14,584 nucleotides of DNA from Pseudomonadota bacterium (lineage in GTDB: Bacteria; Pseudomonadota; Gammaproteobacteria; Burkholderiales; Burkholderiaceae_C): assembly GCA_023394015.1 (NCBI GenBank), contig JAEXBL010000033.1, positions 1 to 14,584 of the forward strand, written 5' to 3'. The notes under the pieces were generated by a model that was given only the letters and a program-made list of their open reading frames with translations, did not search any database and was not told the origin of the DNA. Made by a program: the position numbers and the translations under genes. Shown here piece after piece: positions 6,370 through 12,665 of the stretch. The stretch's first letter is position 1; each line of letters opens with the position of its first letter.

Positions 6370-6446
6370 TGGTCGGCGCGGCGGGATTCGAACTCGCGAC
6401 CCCTTGCACCCCATGCAAGTGCGCTACCAGGCTGCGCTACGCGCCG
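6370..6446 (-). tRNA. tRNA-Pro (anticodon GGG), likely attachment site
   Basis: The 77-nt gene includes the encoded CCA. It has a 7-bp acceptor stem (CGGCGCG/CGCGCCG), a D-arm GCGC/GCGC, and an anticodon stem CTTGC/GCAAG around loop ATGGGGT with anticodon GGG (6410-6412). The T-loop is TTCGAAT. The AGCCTGGTAGCGCACTTG core matches bacterial tRNA-Pro. The T-stem GCGAG/CCCGC contains one A-C mismatch (bases 6394 and 6384). Its 3' end points at the integrase gene, the standard layout for integration into a tRNA 3' segment that is restored by the element. The most likely shared core lies between the anticodon loop and the CCA end (about 6370-6415). Confidence 0.95.
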
Positions 6447-6457
6447 ACAAGCCTGTC

Positions 6458-6486
6458 ATTATAGCGCGGTTGTGGGGCGCTCTCAC
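6458..6486 (-). promoter_or_regulatory. Promoter of tRNA-Pro
   Basis: A perfect -10 hexamer TATAAT (6458-6463) and a -35-like GTGAGA (6481-6486, four of six consensus bases) are separated by exactly 17 nt. The -10 element ends 11 nt before the mature tRNA 5' end, giving a very short precursor leader. The -35 box overlaps the merR stop codon. Confidence 0.8.
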
Positions 6487-6908
6487 GCGCCGGTGAGCAG
6501 ATCGCGAATTTCCTTCAGTTCGCGCTCGACTTCGCGGACCTGCTCGGGCATCAGTTGCAAGCCATCGAAGGCGGCGCTGTCGGCGAAATCGCTGGAGGCG
6601 GCGTCCTGCGCGTCGAATCCGTCGTCGCTGGATGCTCGATCACGGTCGTTCTGGGCGATTTCCTGCAGCTTGCTGCGCGCACCGTTGATGGTGAAACCCT
6701 GGTCGTACAGCAACTCCCGGATGCGGCGGATCATGAGCACCTCGTGGTGCTGGTAATAGCGCCGGTTGCCGCGCCGCTTCATGGGGCGAAGCTGGGTGAA
6801 TTCCTGCTCCCAATAGCGCAGCACGTGCGGCTTGAGGCCACACAGATCGGCCACCTCACCAATGGTGAAGTAGCGCTTGGCGGGAATCGGGGGAAGGTCC
6901 TTCTCCAT
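6483..6908 (-). CDS. MerR-family transcriptional regulator
   Basis: A 141-aa DNA-binding regulator. The winged HTH is at 12-60 (RYFTIGEVADLCGLKPHVLRYWEQEF, then the wing RRGNRRYY at 45-52). A conserved GFTINGARSKL follows at 71-81, then an acidic, Asp/Ser-rich linker (88-115) and a C-terminal coiled coil (122-139, VREVERELKEIRDLL). No cysteine pair for metal sensing is seen, so it is not a classic metal sensor. A gene of this type regularly follows ihfA in beta- and gammaproteobacteria, but its target is unknown to me. An in-frame TAG stands directly before the ATG, fixing the start; no good Shine-Dalgarno is visible. It is followed within 40 nt by tRNA-Pro, marking the chromosomal side of the insertion. 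Confidence 0.9.
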   Translation of the reverse strand: MEKDLPPIPAKRYFTIGEVADLCGLKPHVLRYWEQEFTQLRPMKRRGNRRYYQHHEVLMIRRIRELLYDQGFTINGARSKLQEIAQNDRDRASSDDGFDAQDAASSDFADSAAFDGLQLMPEQVREVERELKEIRDLLTGA

Positions 6909-6920
6909 CTACATCGGGAG

Positions 6921-6952
6921 CTTGCGCAGAGAGCTTTCTAGGTTAGCGCAAG
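6921..6952. promoter_or_regulatory. Dyad upstream of merR (possible operator)
   Basis: CTTGCGC (6921-6927) and GCGCAAG (6946-6952) form a perfect 7-bp inverted repeat with an 18-bp spacer, 12 bp before the merR start. MerR proteins bind dyads and often autoregulate, so this is a candidate site. No convincing -35/-10 pair was found around it. Confidence 0.35.
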
Positions 6953-7009
6953 TTGCACGGCGCGGCCAGCCCGCCACAAGCAGGGAAACCGATCGACCCC
7001 GGAATGGGG

Positions 7010-7033
7010 GGTACGCGCACCGCAGCGCGTGCC
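7010..7033 (-). other. Hairpin downstream of ihfA
   Basis: In the ihfA-merR gap the minus strand can form GGCACGCGC/GCGCGTACC, eight pairs with one C-A mismatch and a 6-nt loop, followed by a second small CCCC/GGGG hairpin. There is no T-run, so it is more likely an mRNA 3'-end stabilising structure than an intrinsic terminator. Nothing else is seen in 6953-7009. Confidence 0.35.
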
Positions 7034-7044
7034 AGGTCAAAGGC

Positions 7045-7401
7045 TCACGCTTCGCCGGAGGCCGCGCCTTCCTGCAGCTGGTCTTTCAGCTTCTGGCTGG
7101 CATGGAAGGTGACCACCCGGCGTGCGCCGATGGGGATCAGCTCGCCGGTGCGCGGGTTGCGGCCCGGGCGGGGCGCCTTGATGCGGATCTGGAAGTTGCC
7201 GAACCCGGACAGCTTGACGTCGCCGCCCGCCACCAGGCGCGCGGCCATGACTTCGAAGAAGGCATCCACCATGTCCTTGGATTCGCGCTTGTTCAGGCCG
7301 ATCTGCTCGAACAGCATCTCGGCCAGCTGCGCCTTGGTCAAGGACGAGGTTTCCAGGCTGTCGACGGCCAGCGTCAGCAAGTCAGTGGGTTGGCGTGCCA
7401 T
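7045..7401 (-). CDS. ihfA: Integration host factor subunit alpha
   Basis: A nucleoid protein that pairs with IhfB and bends DNA sharply at specific sites; it assists replication initiation, transcription and phage recombination. The DNABII fold is clear: [22 protein letters not shown] at 21-42, VKLSGFGNF at 62-70, and the DNA-inserting arm [13 protein letters not shown] at 79-91 with the intercalating proline P83, then [13 protein letters not shown] at 94-106. At 118 aa it carries an N-terminal extension of about 18 residues compared with E. coli IhfA. GGGAG 6 nt upstream supports the ATG at 7401, though a TTG at codon 21 is an alternative. It lies 27 nt after pheT, as in many proteobacteria. 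Host IHF is a typical cofactor for integrases such as the neighbouring one. Confidence 0.96.
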   Translation of the reverse strand: MARQPTDLLTLAVDSLETSSLTKAQLAEMLFEQIGLNKRESKDMVDAFFEVMAARLVAGGDVKLSGFGNFQIRIKAPRPGRNPRTGELIPIGARRVVTFHASQKLKDQLQEGAASGEA

Positions 7402-7428
7402 CGTCGTCTCCCGAGTTCCTCACCAGCA

Positions 7429-9879
7429 TCAGCCGCGCAGGCGCGCGCCCAGTTCGGCCTGCAGCCGCTCGACCACGGCCTTGACCACGCCGTCGATGCG
7501 CTCGTCGGTCAGCGCCCCCTGCTCGCTGCCCAGCACCAGCCGCACGGCCAGGCTTTTCTCGGCGGCGGCCATGTGGGCAGCGGCTTCAGAGCCGGGCTTG
7601 GGGCGGTAGATGTCAAACAGCGTGGCGCCGCGCAGCAAGCCGTCGCTGGGCGTGCTGTGCACGGCCTGCATCAGCTGCGCGTGCGTCACCTGCTCGGGCA
7701 CGACGACGGCGATGTCGCGCTCGGTGGACTGCCTGCGCGAGACCGGCGCGGCCTGCGGCAGCCGGCGCTGCATCACGGCGTGGAGTTCCAGCTCGAACAG
7801 CACCGGCGCCTGCGGCAGCTCCCAGCGCTGGCGCCAGCGCGGGTGCAGCTCGCCGACGAAGCCGATCGGCTGACCGTCGATCAACACACGCGCGCTGCGG
7901 CCCGGGTGCAGGGCCGGGTGTTCGGCGCGCTCGAACACCGGCTGGGCGGGGCTGAGCAGCGCCTCGACATCGCCCTTGACGTCGAAGAAGTCAACGGGCG
8001 CCTGCTTGCCTTCCCAGCCCTGGCGGCTGGCCGGCCCGTAGGCGAGGCCCGCCACGTGCATGGGCTGTGCCACGCCGCGCACGGTGCTGTCGCTGGCGGC
8101 CACCGAAGCATCGCGCACGAACACGCGGCCGACCTCGAACACGCGCACGCGGTCGGCGCGGCGGTCGGTGTTGTGCTTGAGCACCTGCAGCAGCGAGCCC
8201 ATCAGCGACGAGCGCATCACGCCCATCTGGCTGGCAATGGGGTTGAGCAGGCGCACCGGGTCGGCATTGCCGGCCAGGTCGCGCTCCCAGCTTTCATCGA
8301 CAAAGCTGAAGTTGATGGTTTCCAGGTAGCCCAGCCCGGCCAGCGCGTGGCGCACGGCAAAGGCGCTGCGGCGGCTTTCGGAACGCACGCGCGGCACGAC
8401 GGGCGCCAGGGGCGCCGACTCGGGCAGGCTTTGGTAGCCGATCAGGCGGGCGACTTCCTCGATCAGGTCTTCCTCGATCTGCAGATCGAAGCGGTAGGCC
8501 GGCGGCTGCACGGTCAGCGTGCCCTGCCCTTCGCTGACCGGCAGGCCCAGGCGGCGAAACACGTCCGCGCACTGCGCCTGCGTCAGCGGCATGCCGATCA
8601 CCTTGGCCGCACGGGCCACGCGCAAGGTGACGGGCGCGGGCTGCGGCATATTGGGCTGGTGGTCGTCGATGGGGCCGCAGGCGGTGGCCGGCGTGCCGCA
8701 GATCTCGACGATGAGCTGGCTGATGCGCTCGATGTGTGCCACCGTCAGCGCCGGGTCGACGCCGCGCTCGAAGCGGTGGCCGGCGTCGGTTGAAAAGTTG
8801 TAGCGGCGCGAGCGGCCGGCCACAGCGTCGGGCCACCAGAAGGCGGCTTCGACGTAGATGTTTTGCGTGTCATCCGACACGGCGGTGGCGTCGCCGCCCA
8901 TGATGCCGGCCAGCGACTCGACCTCGCGCGCGTCGGCGATCACGCCCACGGTGTCGTCCACGGTCACGGTGTTGCCGTTCAGCAGCTTGAGCTGCTCGCC
9001 CGGCCGGCCCCAGCGCACATCCAGGCCACCGTCGATCTTGTCCAGGTCGAAGATGTGCGAGGGCTGGCCATACTCGAACATGACGTAGTTGGAGATGTCC
9101 ACCAGCGCGCCGACGCTGCGCTGGCCGCAGCGCGCCAGGCGATCCACCATCCACGCCGGCGTAGGCGCCTGGGTGTTGACGTTCTCGATTACGCGGCCTG
9201 AGAAGCGGCCGCACAGATCGGTGGCGCTGACGGTCACTGGCAGCTTGTTGGCAGTAGTGCCGACGGCCAGCGTGGGCGGGGGCGGCATTTGCAGTGGCGC
9301 GCCGGTCAGCGCCGACAGCTCGCGTGCCACGCCGTAGACGCTGAGCACGTGGCCCAGGTTGGGCGTGAGCTTGAGCGTGAACACCGCGTCGTCCAGGTGC
9401 AGCGTCTCGCGGATGTCCTGGCCGATGGGCGTGTCGGCTGGCAGTTCCAGCAGGCCCTCGTGGTCGTCGGACAGCTGCAGCTCGCGCGCCGAGCACAGCA
9501 TGCCCTGGCTCTCGACGCCGCGCAGCTTGCCGAGCTTGATCCTGAACGGCTGGCCGTCGCCTTTCTCGTCGTCCGCCGGCGGCAGTTCGGCGCCGACCAG
9601 TGCCGTCGGCACCTTGATGCCAGCGCGCGCGTTGGGCGCGCCGCACACGATGTTCAGCAAGGCGCCCTGCCCCGCGTCCACCTGGCACACGCGCAGGCGG
9701 TCGGCGTTGGGGTGCTGCTCGGCCTGCACGATCTGGCCGACCACGATCTGGCTGAACGGCGGCGCCACCGGGCGCACCTCCTCCACCTCGAAGCCGCCCA
9801 TGGTCAGCACATCGGCCAGTTGCTCGGTGGTCAGCGGCGGGTTGCAAAATTCACGCAGCCAGGATTCAGGAAATTGCAT
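7429..9879 (-). CDS. pheT: Phenylalanine--tRNA ligase beta subunit
   Basis: The large subunit of the alpha2-beta2 synthetase that charges tRNA-Phe and edits Tyr-tRNA-Phe in the cytoplasm. The 816-aa length is normal. In order there are an N-terminal segment (MQFPESWLREF), the EMAP/OB-type tRNA-binding domain (IVVGQIVQAEQHPNADRL at about 45-62; IVCGAPNARAG), the B3/B4 editing domain (about 200-400, with ALVDISNYVMFEYGQP and SLAGIMGGD), B5 (about 410-480), the catalytic-like core (LIGYQSLPESAPLAPVVPR onward), and the C-terminal anticodon-binding FDX-ACB domain (about 720-816, STERDIAVVV). No Shine-Dalgarno is visible before the ATG; the preceding bases are CTGAACCTTCAAA, next to a 7-bp tandem repeat. 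It is separated from pheS by 119 nt, wider than usual for this pair. Confidence 0.98.
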   Translation of the reverse strand: MQFPESWLREFCNPPLTTEQLADVLTMGGFEVEEVRPVAPPFSQIVVGQIVQAEQHPNADRLRVCQVDAGQGALLNIVCGAPNARAGIKVPTALVGAELPPADDEKGDGQPFRIKLGKLRGVESQGMLCSARELQLSDDHEGLLELPADTPIGQDIRETLHLDDAVFTLKLTPNLGHVLSVYGVARELSALTGAPLQMPPPPTLAVGTTANKLPVTVSATDLCGRFSGRVIENVNTQAPTPAWMVDRLARCGQRSVGALVDISNYVMFEYGQPSHIFDLDKIDGGLDVRWGRPGEQLKLLNGNTVTVDDTVGVIADAREVESLAGIMGGDATAVSDDTQNIYVEAAFWWPDAVAGRSRRYNFSTDAGHRFERGVDPALTVAHIERISQLIVEICGTPATACGPIDDHQPNMPQPAPVTLRVARAAKVIGMPLTQAQCADVFRRLGLPVSEGQGTLTVQPPAYRFDLQIEEDLIEEVARLIGYQSLPESAPLAPVVPRVRSESRRSAFAVRHALAGLGYLETINFSFVDESWERDLAGNADPVRLLNPIASQMGVMRSSLMGSLLQVLKHNTDRRADRVRVFEVGRVFVRDASVAASDSTVRGVAQPMHVAGLAYGPASRQGWEGKQAPVDFFDVKGDVEALLSPAQPVFERAEHPALHPGRSARVLIDGQPIGFVGELHPRWRQRWELPQAPVLFELELHAVMQRRLPQAAPVSRRQSTERDIAVVVPEQVTHAQLMQAVHSTPSDGLLRGATLFDIYRPKPGSEAAAHMAAAEKSLAVRLVLGSEQGALTDERIDGVVKAVVERLQAELGARLRG

Positions 9880-9886
9880 TTTGAAG

Positions 9887-9974
9887 GTTCAGCGTTGAGC
9901 GTTGAGCGTTGAGCGTTGAGCGTTGAGCGGGTTGGAGGCGCGGCGCGGGAGGGTTCTGGCATTTCACGCTGAAC
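9887..9974 (-). other. Long-range inverted repeat in the pheS-pheT gap
   Basis: GTTCAGCGT (9887-9895) and ACGCTGAAC (9966-9974) are perfect 9-bp complements 70 nt apart. They enclose the GCGTTGA repeats and a GC-rich patch, so the intergenic mRNA could close into one large stem-loop just before the pheT start. Confidence 0.4.
9892..9929 (-). repeat. Five tandem copies of a 7-bp repeat (GCGTTGA)
   Basis: Five exact heptamers run from 9892 to 9926, plus a partial GCG, in the pheS-pheT gap 13 nt upstream of the pheT start. Unit length is not a multiple of three, but the repeat is non-coding. Copy-number change by slippage would alter leader length, and possibly structure, ahead of pheT. Confidence 0.9.
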
Positions 9975-9998
9975 GCCAAACCCTTAACGCCCAACCTC

Positions 9999-11069
9999 TC
10001 ACTTGAATTGGTTCAGAAAGCGCACGTCGCCCTCGAAGAACAGCCGCAAATCGTTCACACCGTAGCGCAGCATGGCCAGGCGGTCGATGCCGGAGCCGAA
10101 GGCGAAGCCGATGAAGCGCTCCGGGTCCAACCCCATGTTGCGCACCACCTGCGGGTGCACCTGGCCGGAGCCGGAGACTTCCAGCCACTTGCCGGCCAGC
10201 GGCCCGGTCTGGAACTGGATGTCGATCTCGGCGCTGGGCTCGGTGAACGGGAAGTAGCTGGGCCTGAAACGCAGCACCAGGTCGTCGGTCTCGAAGAAGG
10301 CCTTGCAGAAATTCAGGTAGGTGACCTTCAGGTCCTTGAAGCTCACGTTCTCGCCCAGCCACAGCCCTTCGACCTGGTGGAACATGGGCGAGTGCGTGGC
10401 ATCGTTGTCCACCCGGTAGGTGCGGCCGGGCACGATCACGCGCACCTCGGGCAGCTCGCCGCGCGCCAGCGCCGCAGCGTGCTTTTTCGCATGCGCGGTG
10501 GCGTAGCGGATCTGCATCGGGCTGGTGTGGGTGCGCAGGCAGTACGGGTGGCCATCGTCGTCGTTCATGTCGACGTAGAAGGTGTCCTGCATCGAACGCG
10601 CCGGGTGATTCGGCGGGTTGTTCAGCGCCGTGAAGTTGAACCAGTCGTTCTCGATCTCGGGGCCGTCGCCGACGTCGAAGCCCATGCTGCCGAAGATCTG
10701 CTCGATGCGCTCCCAGGCCAGGCTGACCGGGTGCAGACCGCCCATGCCGCGCTGGCGGCCGGGCAGGCTCACGTCCAGCGCCTCGGCCTGCAGCTGGCGC
10801 TCCAGCTCGGCGTCGGCCAGCGCTTGGCGGCGCGCCATCAGGGCCGCCTCGATGGCCTGCTTGGCCTGGTTGATGGCGGCGCCGCGGGTCTTCTTCTCGT
10901 CGACCGAGAGCTGCGCCATGCCCTTCATCAGCGCGGTCACGCGGCCGGCCTTGCCGAGGAACTGCGCCTTGGCGTTCTCCAGATCGGCCGGCGTGGTGGC
11001 CCGGGCAAAGCTGTCCTGGGCGCTTTGAACCAGGTCGCGAAGATCGTCGGGAGCGGTGGCGGTGGTCAT
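9999..11069 (-). CDS. pheS: Phenylalanine--tRNA ligase alpha subunit
   Basis: The catalytic class II subunit that activates Phe and charges tRNA-Phe together with PheT. Its 356-aa length is normal. An N-terminal coiled coil (about 1-95) contacts the tRNA. Motif 1 lies around [21 protein letters not shown] (113-133). Motif 2 is [21 protein letters not shown] (216-236). The Phe pocket includes [12 protein letters not shown] (273-284), and motif 3 is [17 protein letters not shown] (321-337). No clear Shine-Dalgarno precedes the ATG. A terminator-like hairpin lies about 32 nt upstream, between rplT and this gene, so its expression may depend on read-through. Confidence 0.98.
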   Translation of the reverse strand: MTTATAPDDLRDLVQSAQDSFARATTPADLENAKAQFLGKAGRVTALMKGMAQLSVDEKKTRGAAINQAKQAIEAALMARRQALADAELERQLQAEALDVSLPGRQRGMGGLHPVSLAWERIEQIFGSMGFDVGDGPEIENDWFNFTALNNPPNHPARSMQDTFYVDMNDDDGHPYCLRTHTSPMQIRYATAHAKKHAAALARGELPEVRVIVPGRTYRVDNDATHSPMFHQVEGLWLGENVSFKDLKVTYLNFCKAFFETDDLVLRFRPSYFPFTEPSAEIDIQFQTGPLAGKWLEVSGSGQVHPQVVRNMGLDPERFIGFAFGSGIDRLAMLRYGVNDLRLFFEGDVRFLNQFK

Positions 11070-11101
11070 CGGGGTGGCAGCGGGAACGTGGGTGGAAAAT
11101 G

Positions 11102-11135
11102 AAAAAGGGATTGAAGCCGAACCGGCCTCAACCCC
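11102..11135 (-). terminator. Terminator or attenuator between rplT and pheS
   Basis: On the minus strand GGGGTTGAGGCC (11124-11135) pairs with GGCTTCAATCCC (11107-11118) over 12 positions including two G-U pairs, with a 5-nt loop and then TTTTT (11102-11106). This sits where E. coli has the pheM attenuator ahead of pheST. No Phe-rich leader peptide precedes the hairpin. Confidence 0.7.
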
Positions 11136-11189
11136 TTGAACCGCCAGCGCAACCAGCTATTAGGAAGATAGCGACGGGCGGTGCTGGAA

Positions 11190-11546
11190 TCAGGCCAGCT
11201 TGGCCTTGGCCTGCTCGACGATGCCGGCAAAGGCGGCCTTGTCGTGCACGGCGATGTCGGCCAGGACCTTGCGGTCCAGCGTGATGCCGGCCTTGTTCAT
11301 GCCATTGATGAACTGGCTGTAGGTCAGGCCGCATTCGCGCGCGGCGGCGTTGATGCGGACGATCCACAGACGGCGGAACACGCGCTTTTTGTTGCGGCGG
11401 TCACGGTAGGCGTACTGGCCCGCCTTCATCACCGCCTGCTTGGCGACGCGGAAGACGTTCTTGCGGCGGCCACGGTAACCCTTGGCCAGGGCCAGCACTT
11501 TCTTGTGACGAGCACGGGCGGTCACACCACGTTTGACGCGAGGCAT
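11190..11546 (-). CDS. rplT: 50S ribosomal protein L20
   Basis: A 23S rRNA-binding assembly protein and, in bacteria studied, the translational repressor of its own operon. The 118-aa sequence has the basic N-terminal extension ([30 protein letters not shown]) and the globular domain with [31 protein letters not shown], both diagnostic. The ATG at 11546 is preceded by AGGAG 7 nt upstream, and it follows rpmI by 27 nt. Autoregulation by L20 binding to RNA ahead of rpmI is established in E. coli; the structured 11778-11967 region is the candidate site here. Confidence 0.98.
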   Translation of the reverse strand: MPRVKRGVTARARHKKVLALAKGYRGRRKNVFRVAKQAVMKAGQYAYRDRRNKKRVFRRLWIVRINAAARECGLTYSQFINGMNKAGITLDRKVLADIAVHDKAAFAGIVEQAKAKLA

Positions 11547-11573
11547 ATCGTTCTCTCCTGGTTCGTCGGTTGA

Positions 11574-11777
11574 TCAAAGGCCGGCAAAGGGCAGCATCTG
11601 CGCAATCTGTCCGGTGTCGGACTCATGCACATGCACCGCACCACGCAACTGGCGCTTGTTCTTGGTGGACTTCTTGGTCAGGATGTGACGCTTGAAGGCT
11701 TGACCGCGCTTGACGGTGCCACCGGGACGAACGCGAAAACGCTTCTTCGCGCTGCTCTTGGTCTTCATTTTGGGCAT
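11574..11777 (-). CDS. rpmI: 50S ribosomal protein L35
   Basis: A small, very basic large-subunit protein of 67 aa. The start [20 protein letters not shown] and the [17 protein letters not shown] segment are typical. The frame is open a further 240 bases upstream, but homologous L35 proteins begin at this ATG (11775-11777), with GAGAG 8 nt before it. It sits between infC and rplT, as in nearly all bacteria, and is likely translated together with rplT. Confidence 0.97.
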   Translation of the reverse strand: MPKMKTKSSAKKRFRVRPGGTVKRGQAFKRHILTKKSTKNKRQLRGAVHVHESDTGQIAQMLPFAGL

Positions 11778-11967
11778 TTCAAATGCTCTCGCTTGGTTTG
11801 TGCTCGTGAGGCGTGCGCAAAACTGCTTTGCGCCCTTGATCAGGCCCCGAGCCACTTGTTGCCGGGCAAACTGCTGGGGTTCGCCCGGGGTTGGCAGGCC
11901 TTTCAGTCTGCCCGTTCGCCGGGCGTGCCCGGCAAATGCTTCAAATCTGGCGTGACCGGCAGCGGCT
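11778..11967 (-). promoter_or_regulatory. Structured infC-rpmI spacer, candidate L20 autoregulatory leader
   Basis: The 190-nt spacer contains three strong hairpins in the minus-strand RNA. GCCGGGC/GCCCGGC lies at 11918-11933. A 9-bp CCGGGCGAA/TTTGCCCGG stem with one G-U lies at 11862-11888. GCGCAAA/TTTGCGC with a 5-nt loop lies at 11815-11833. The CCGGGC/GCCCGG halves recur in both of the first two hairpins, so alternative or pseudoknotted pairings are possible. No T-run follows, so these are not terminators. L20 represses rpmI-rplT through RNA in this position in E. coli; equivalence here is inferred. Confidence 0.5.
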
Positions 11968-12576
11968 TCAGGCCGCGGCGGCCTGCTGTTCGCCGGCGGC
12001 CGCCTTGCCGCCCGCGCCACCGCCCGAGGCCTTCTTGCGCGCCGGCGCGATCATCATGACCATCTGCCGGCCTTCCAGCTTGGGAAACTGCTCGACGACC
12101 ATGGTGTCGGCCAGGTCGTCGCGCACGCGGTTCAGCAGCGCCATGCCCAGTTCCTGGTGCGTGATCTCGCGACCGCGAAAGCGCAGCGTGACCTTCACCT
12201 TGTCGCCATCGGCCAGAAAGCGGCGGATGTTGCGCATCTTGATGTTGTAGTCGCCATCGTCGGTACCGGGGCGGAACTTGACTTCCTTGATCTCGATGAC
12301 CGTCTGCTTGGCCTTGGCTTCGGCGGCGCGCTTTTGCTCCTGGTACTTGAACTTTCCATAGTCCATCAGGCGGCACACCGGCGGGTTGGCCGTGGCGGCG
12401 ATCTCGACCAGGTCCACGTCCAGTTCGCCGGCCATGCGCAACGCCTCCTGCAGTGGCACGATGCCCAGGGGTTCGTTGTCGGGACCGTTGAGGCGAACCT
12501 CGGGGGCCATGATTTCACGATTCAGACGATGCGCGCGCTCTTCACGGTGGCGGCGGTCACGAAAATTGGTAGCGAT
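11968..12576 (-). CDS. infC: Translation initiation factor IF-3 with non-canonical AUC start
   Basis: IF-3 binds the 30S subunit, prevents premature 50S joining and proofreads the initiator tRNA and start codon. The protein shows [80 protein letters not shown] and [11 protein letters not shown], covering the N-domain, linker helix and C-domain, with an Ala/Gly-rich tail. The first in-frame ATG (12510) cuts off the conserved N-terminus; upstream codons read [22 protein letters not shown], matching the family. An in-frame TAA stands just before, and the only well-spaced start is ATC (12574-12576), 8 nt after AAAGGA. Rare starts (AUU in E. coli, AUC in Myxococcus) let IF-3 repress its own translation. 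With this start the protein is 202 aa. Confidence 0.95.
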   Translation of the reverse strand: MATNFRDRRHREERAHRLNREIMAPEVRLNGPDNEPLGIVPLQEALRMAGELDVDLVEIAATANPPVCRLMDYGKFKYQEQKRAAEAKAKQTVIEIKEVKFRPGTDDGDYNIKMRNIRRFLADGDKVKVTLRFRGREITHQELGMALLNRVRDDLADTMVVEQFPKLEGRQMVMMIAPARKKASGGGAGGKAAAGEQQAAAA

Positions 12577-12590
12577 GGCAAGAATCCTTT
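12574..12590 (-). promoter_or_regulatory. infC ribosome binding site and AUC start codon
   Basis: AAAGGA (12585-12590) lies 8 nt before ATC (12574-12576) on the minus strand. No ATG, GTG or TTG is in frame between the upstream TAA and the ATG at 12510. ATT (overlapping the Shine-Dalgarno) is the only other rare candidate and is spaced badly. Confidence 0.7.
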
Positions 12591-12592
12591 AC

Positions 12593-12622
12593 AAAAAAAT
12601 GCTACGCAAACAGTAGCTACTG
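12593..12622 (-). terminator. Weak terminator-like hairpin between thrS and infC
   Basis: On the minus strand GCTAC (12613-12617) and GTAGC (12601-12605) form a 5-bp stem with a 7-nt loop, followed by A and seven T (12593-12599). An overlapping palindrome CAGTAGCTACTG (12611-12622) can form a competing small hairpin. It lies just before the infC Shine-Dalgarno. The stem is short, so full termination is doubtful. Confidence 0.35.
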
Positions 12623-12665
12623 CCGCCCAAAACACGCGGACCAGAGCTGTGTTTCATCCAAGAAA

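Larger units (their letters stand above)
1..6400. mobile_element. One end of an integrated phage-like element (tRNA-Pro insertion)
   Basis: The block carries a GPA-type replication initiator, small phage-style orphan genes, an AlpA-type regulator and a P4-type integrase whose start faces the 3' end of a tRNA-Pro gene. This is the usual layout of elements that integrate into tRNA 3' ends. The chromosomal side begins at the tRNA with merR and ihfA. The left boundary (second att copy) is outside the window, and no structural phage genes are visible. The exact crossover point cannot be fixed; the end coordinate is placed inside the tRNA. It could be a P2-like prophage, a satellite or an integrative replicating element. 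Confidence 0.8.

Noticed and set aside
6877..8793. Long open plus-strand frame (638 codons) opposite ihfA and pheT
   Set aside because: It is a GC-driven shadow antisense to well-identified genes; its His/Ala/Arg/Gly/Gln-rich product has no recognisable domains.
9892..9929. Tandem repeat as a CRISPR or iteron origin
   Set aside because: Units are directly adjacent 7-mers with no spacers, no cas or rep gene nearby, and they sit inside a core translation operon.
11072..11152. TTG-initiated short frame with several Phe codons ending at the pheS start, as a pheM-like leader
   Set aside because: No Shine-Dalgarno, and most of its Phe codons lie in or after the terminator T-run, so they could not drive classical attenuation.
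11778..12020. N-terminal extension of rpmI through the infC-rpmI spacer
   Set aside because: L35 proteins are 65-67 aa and begin at [12 protein letters not shown]; the upstream open frame is low-complexity and overlaps infC.
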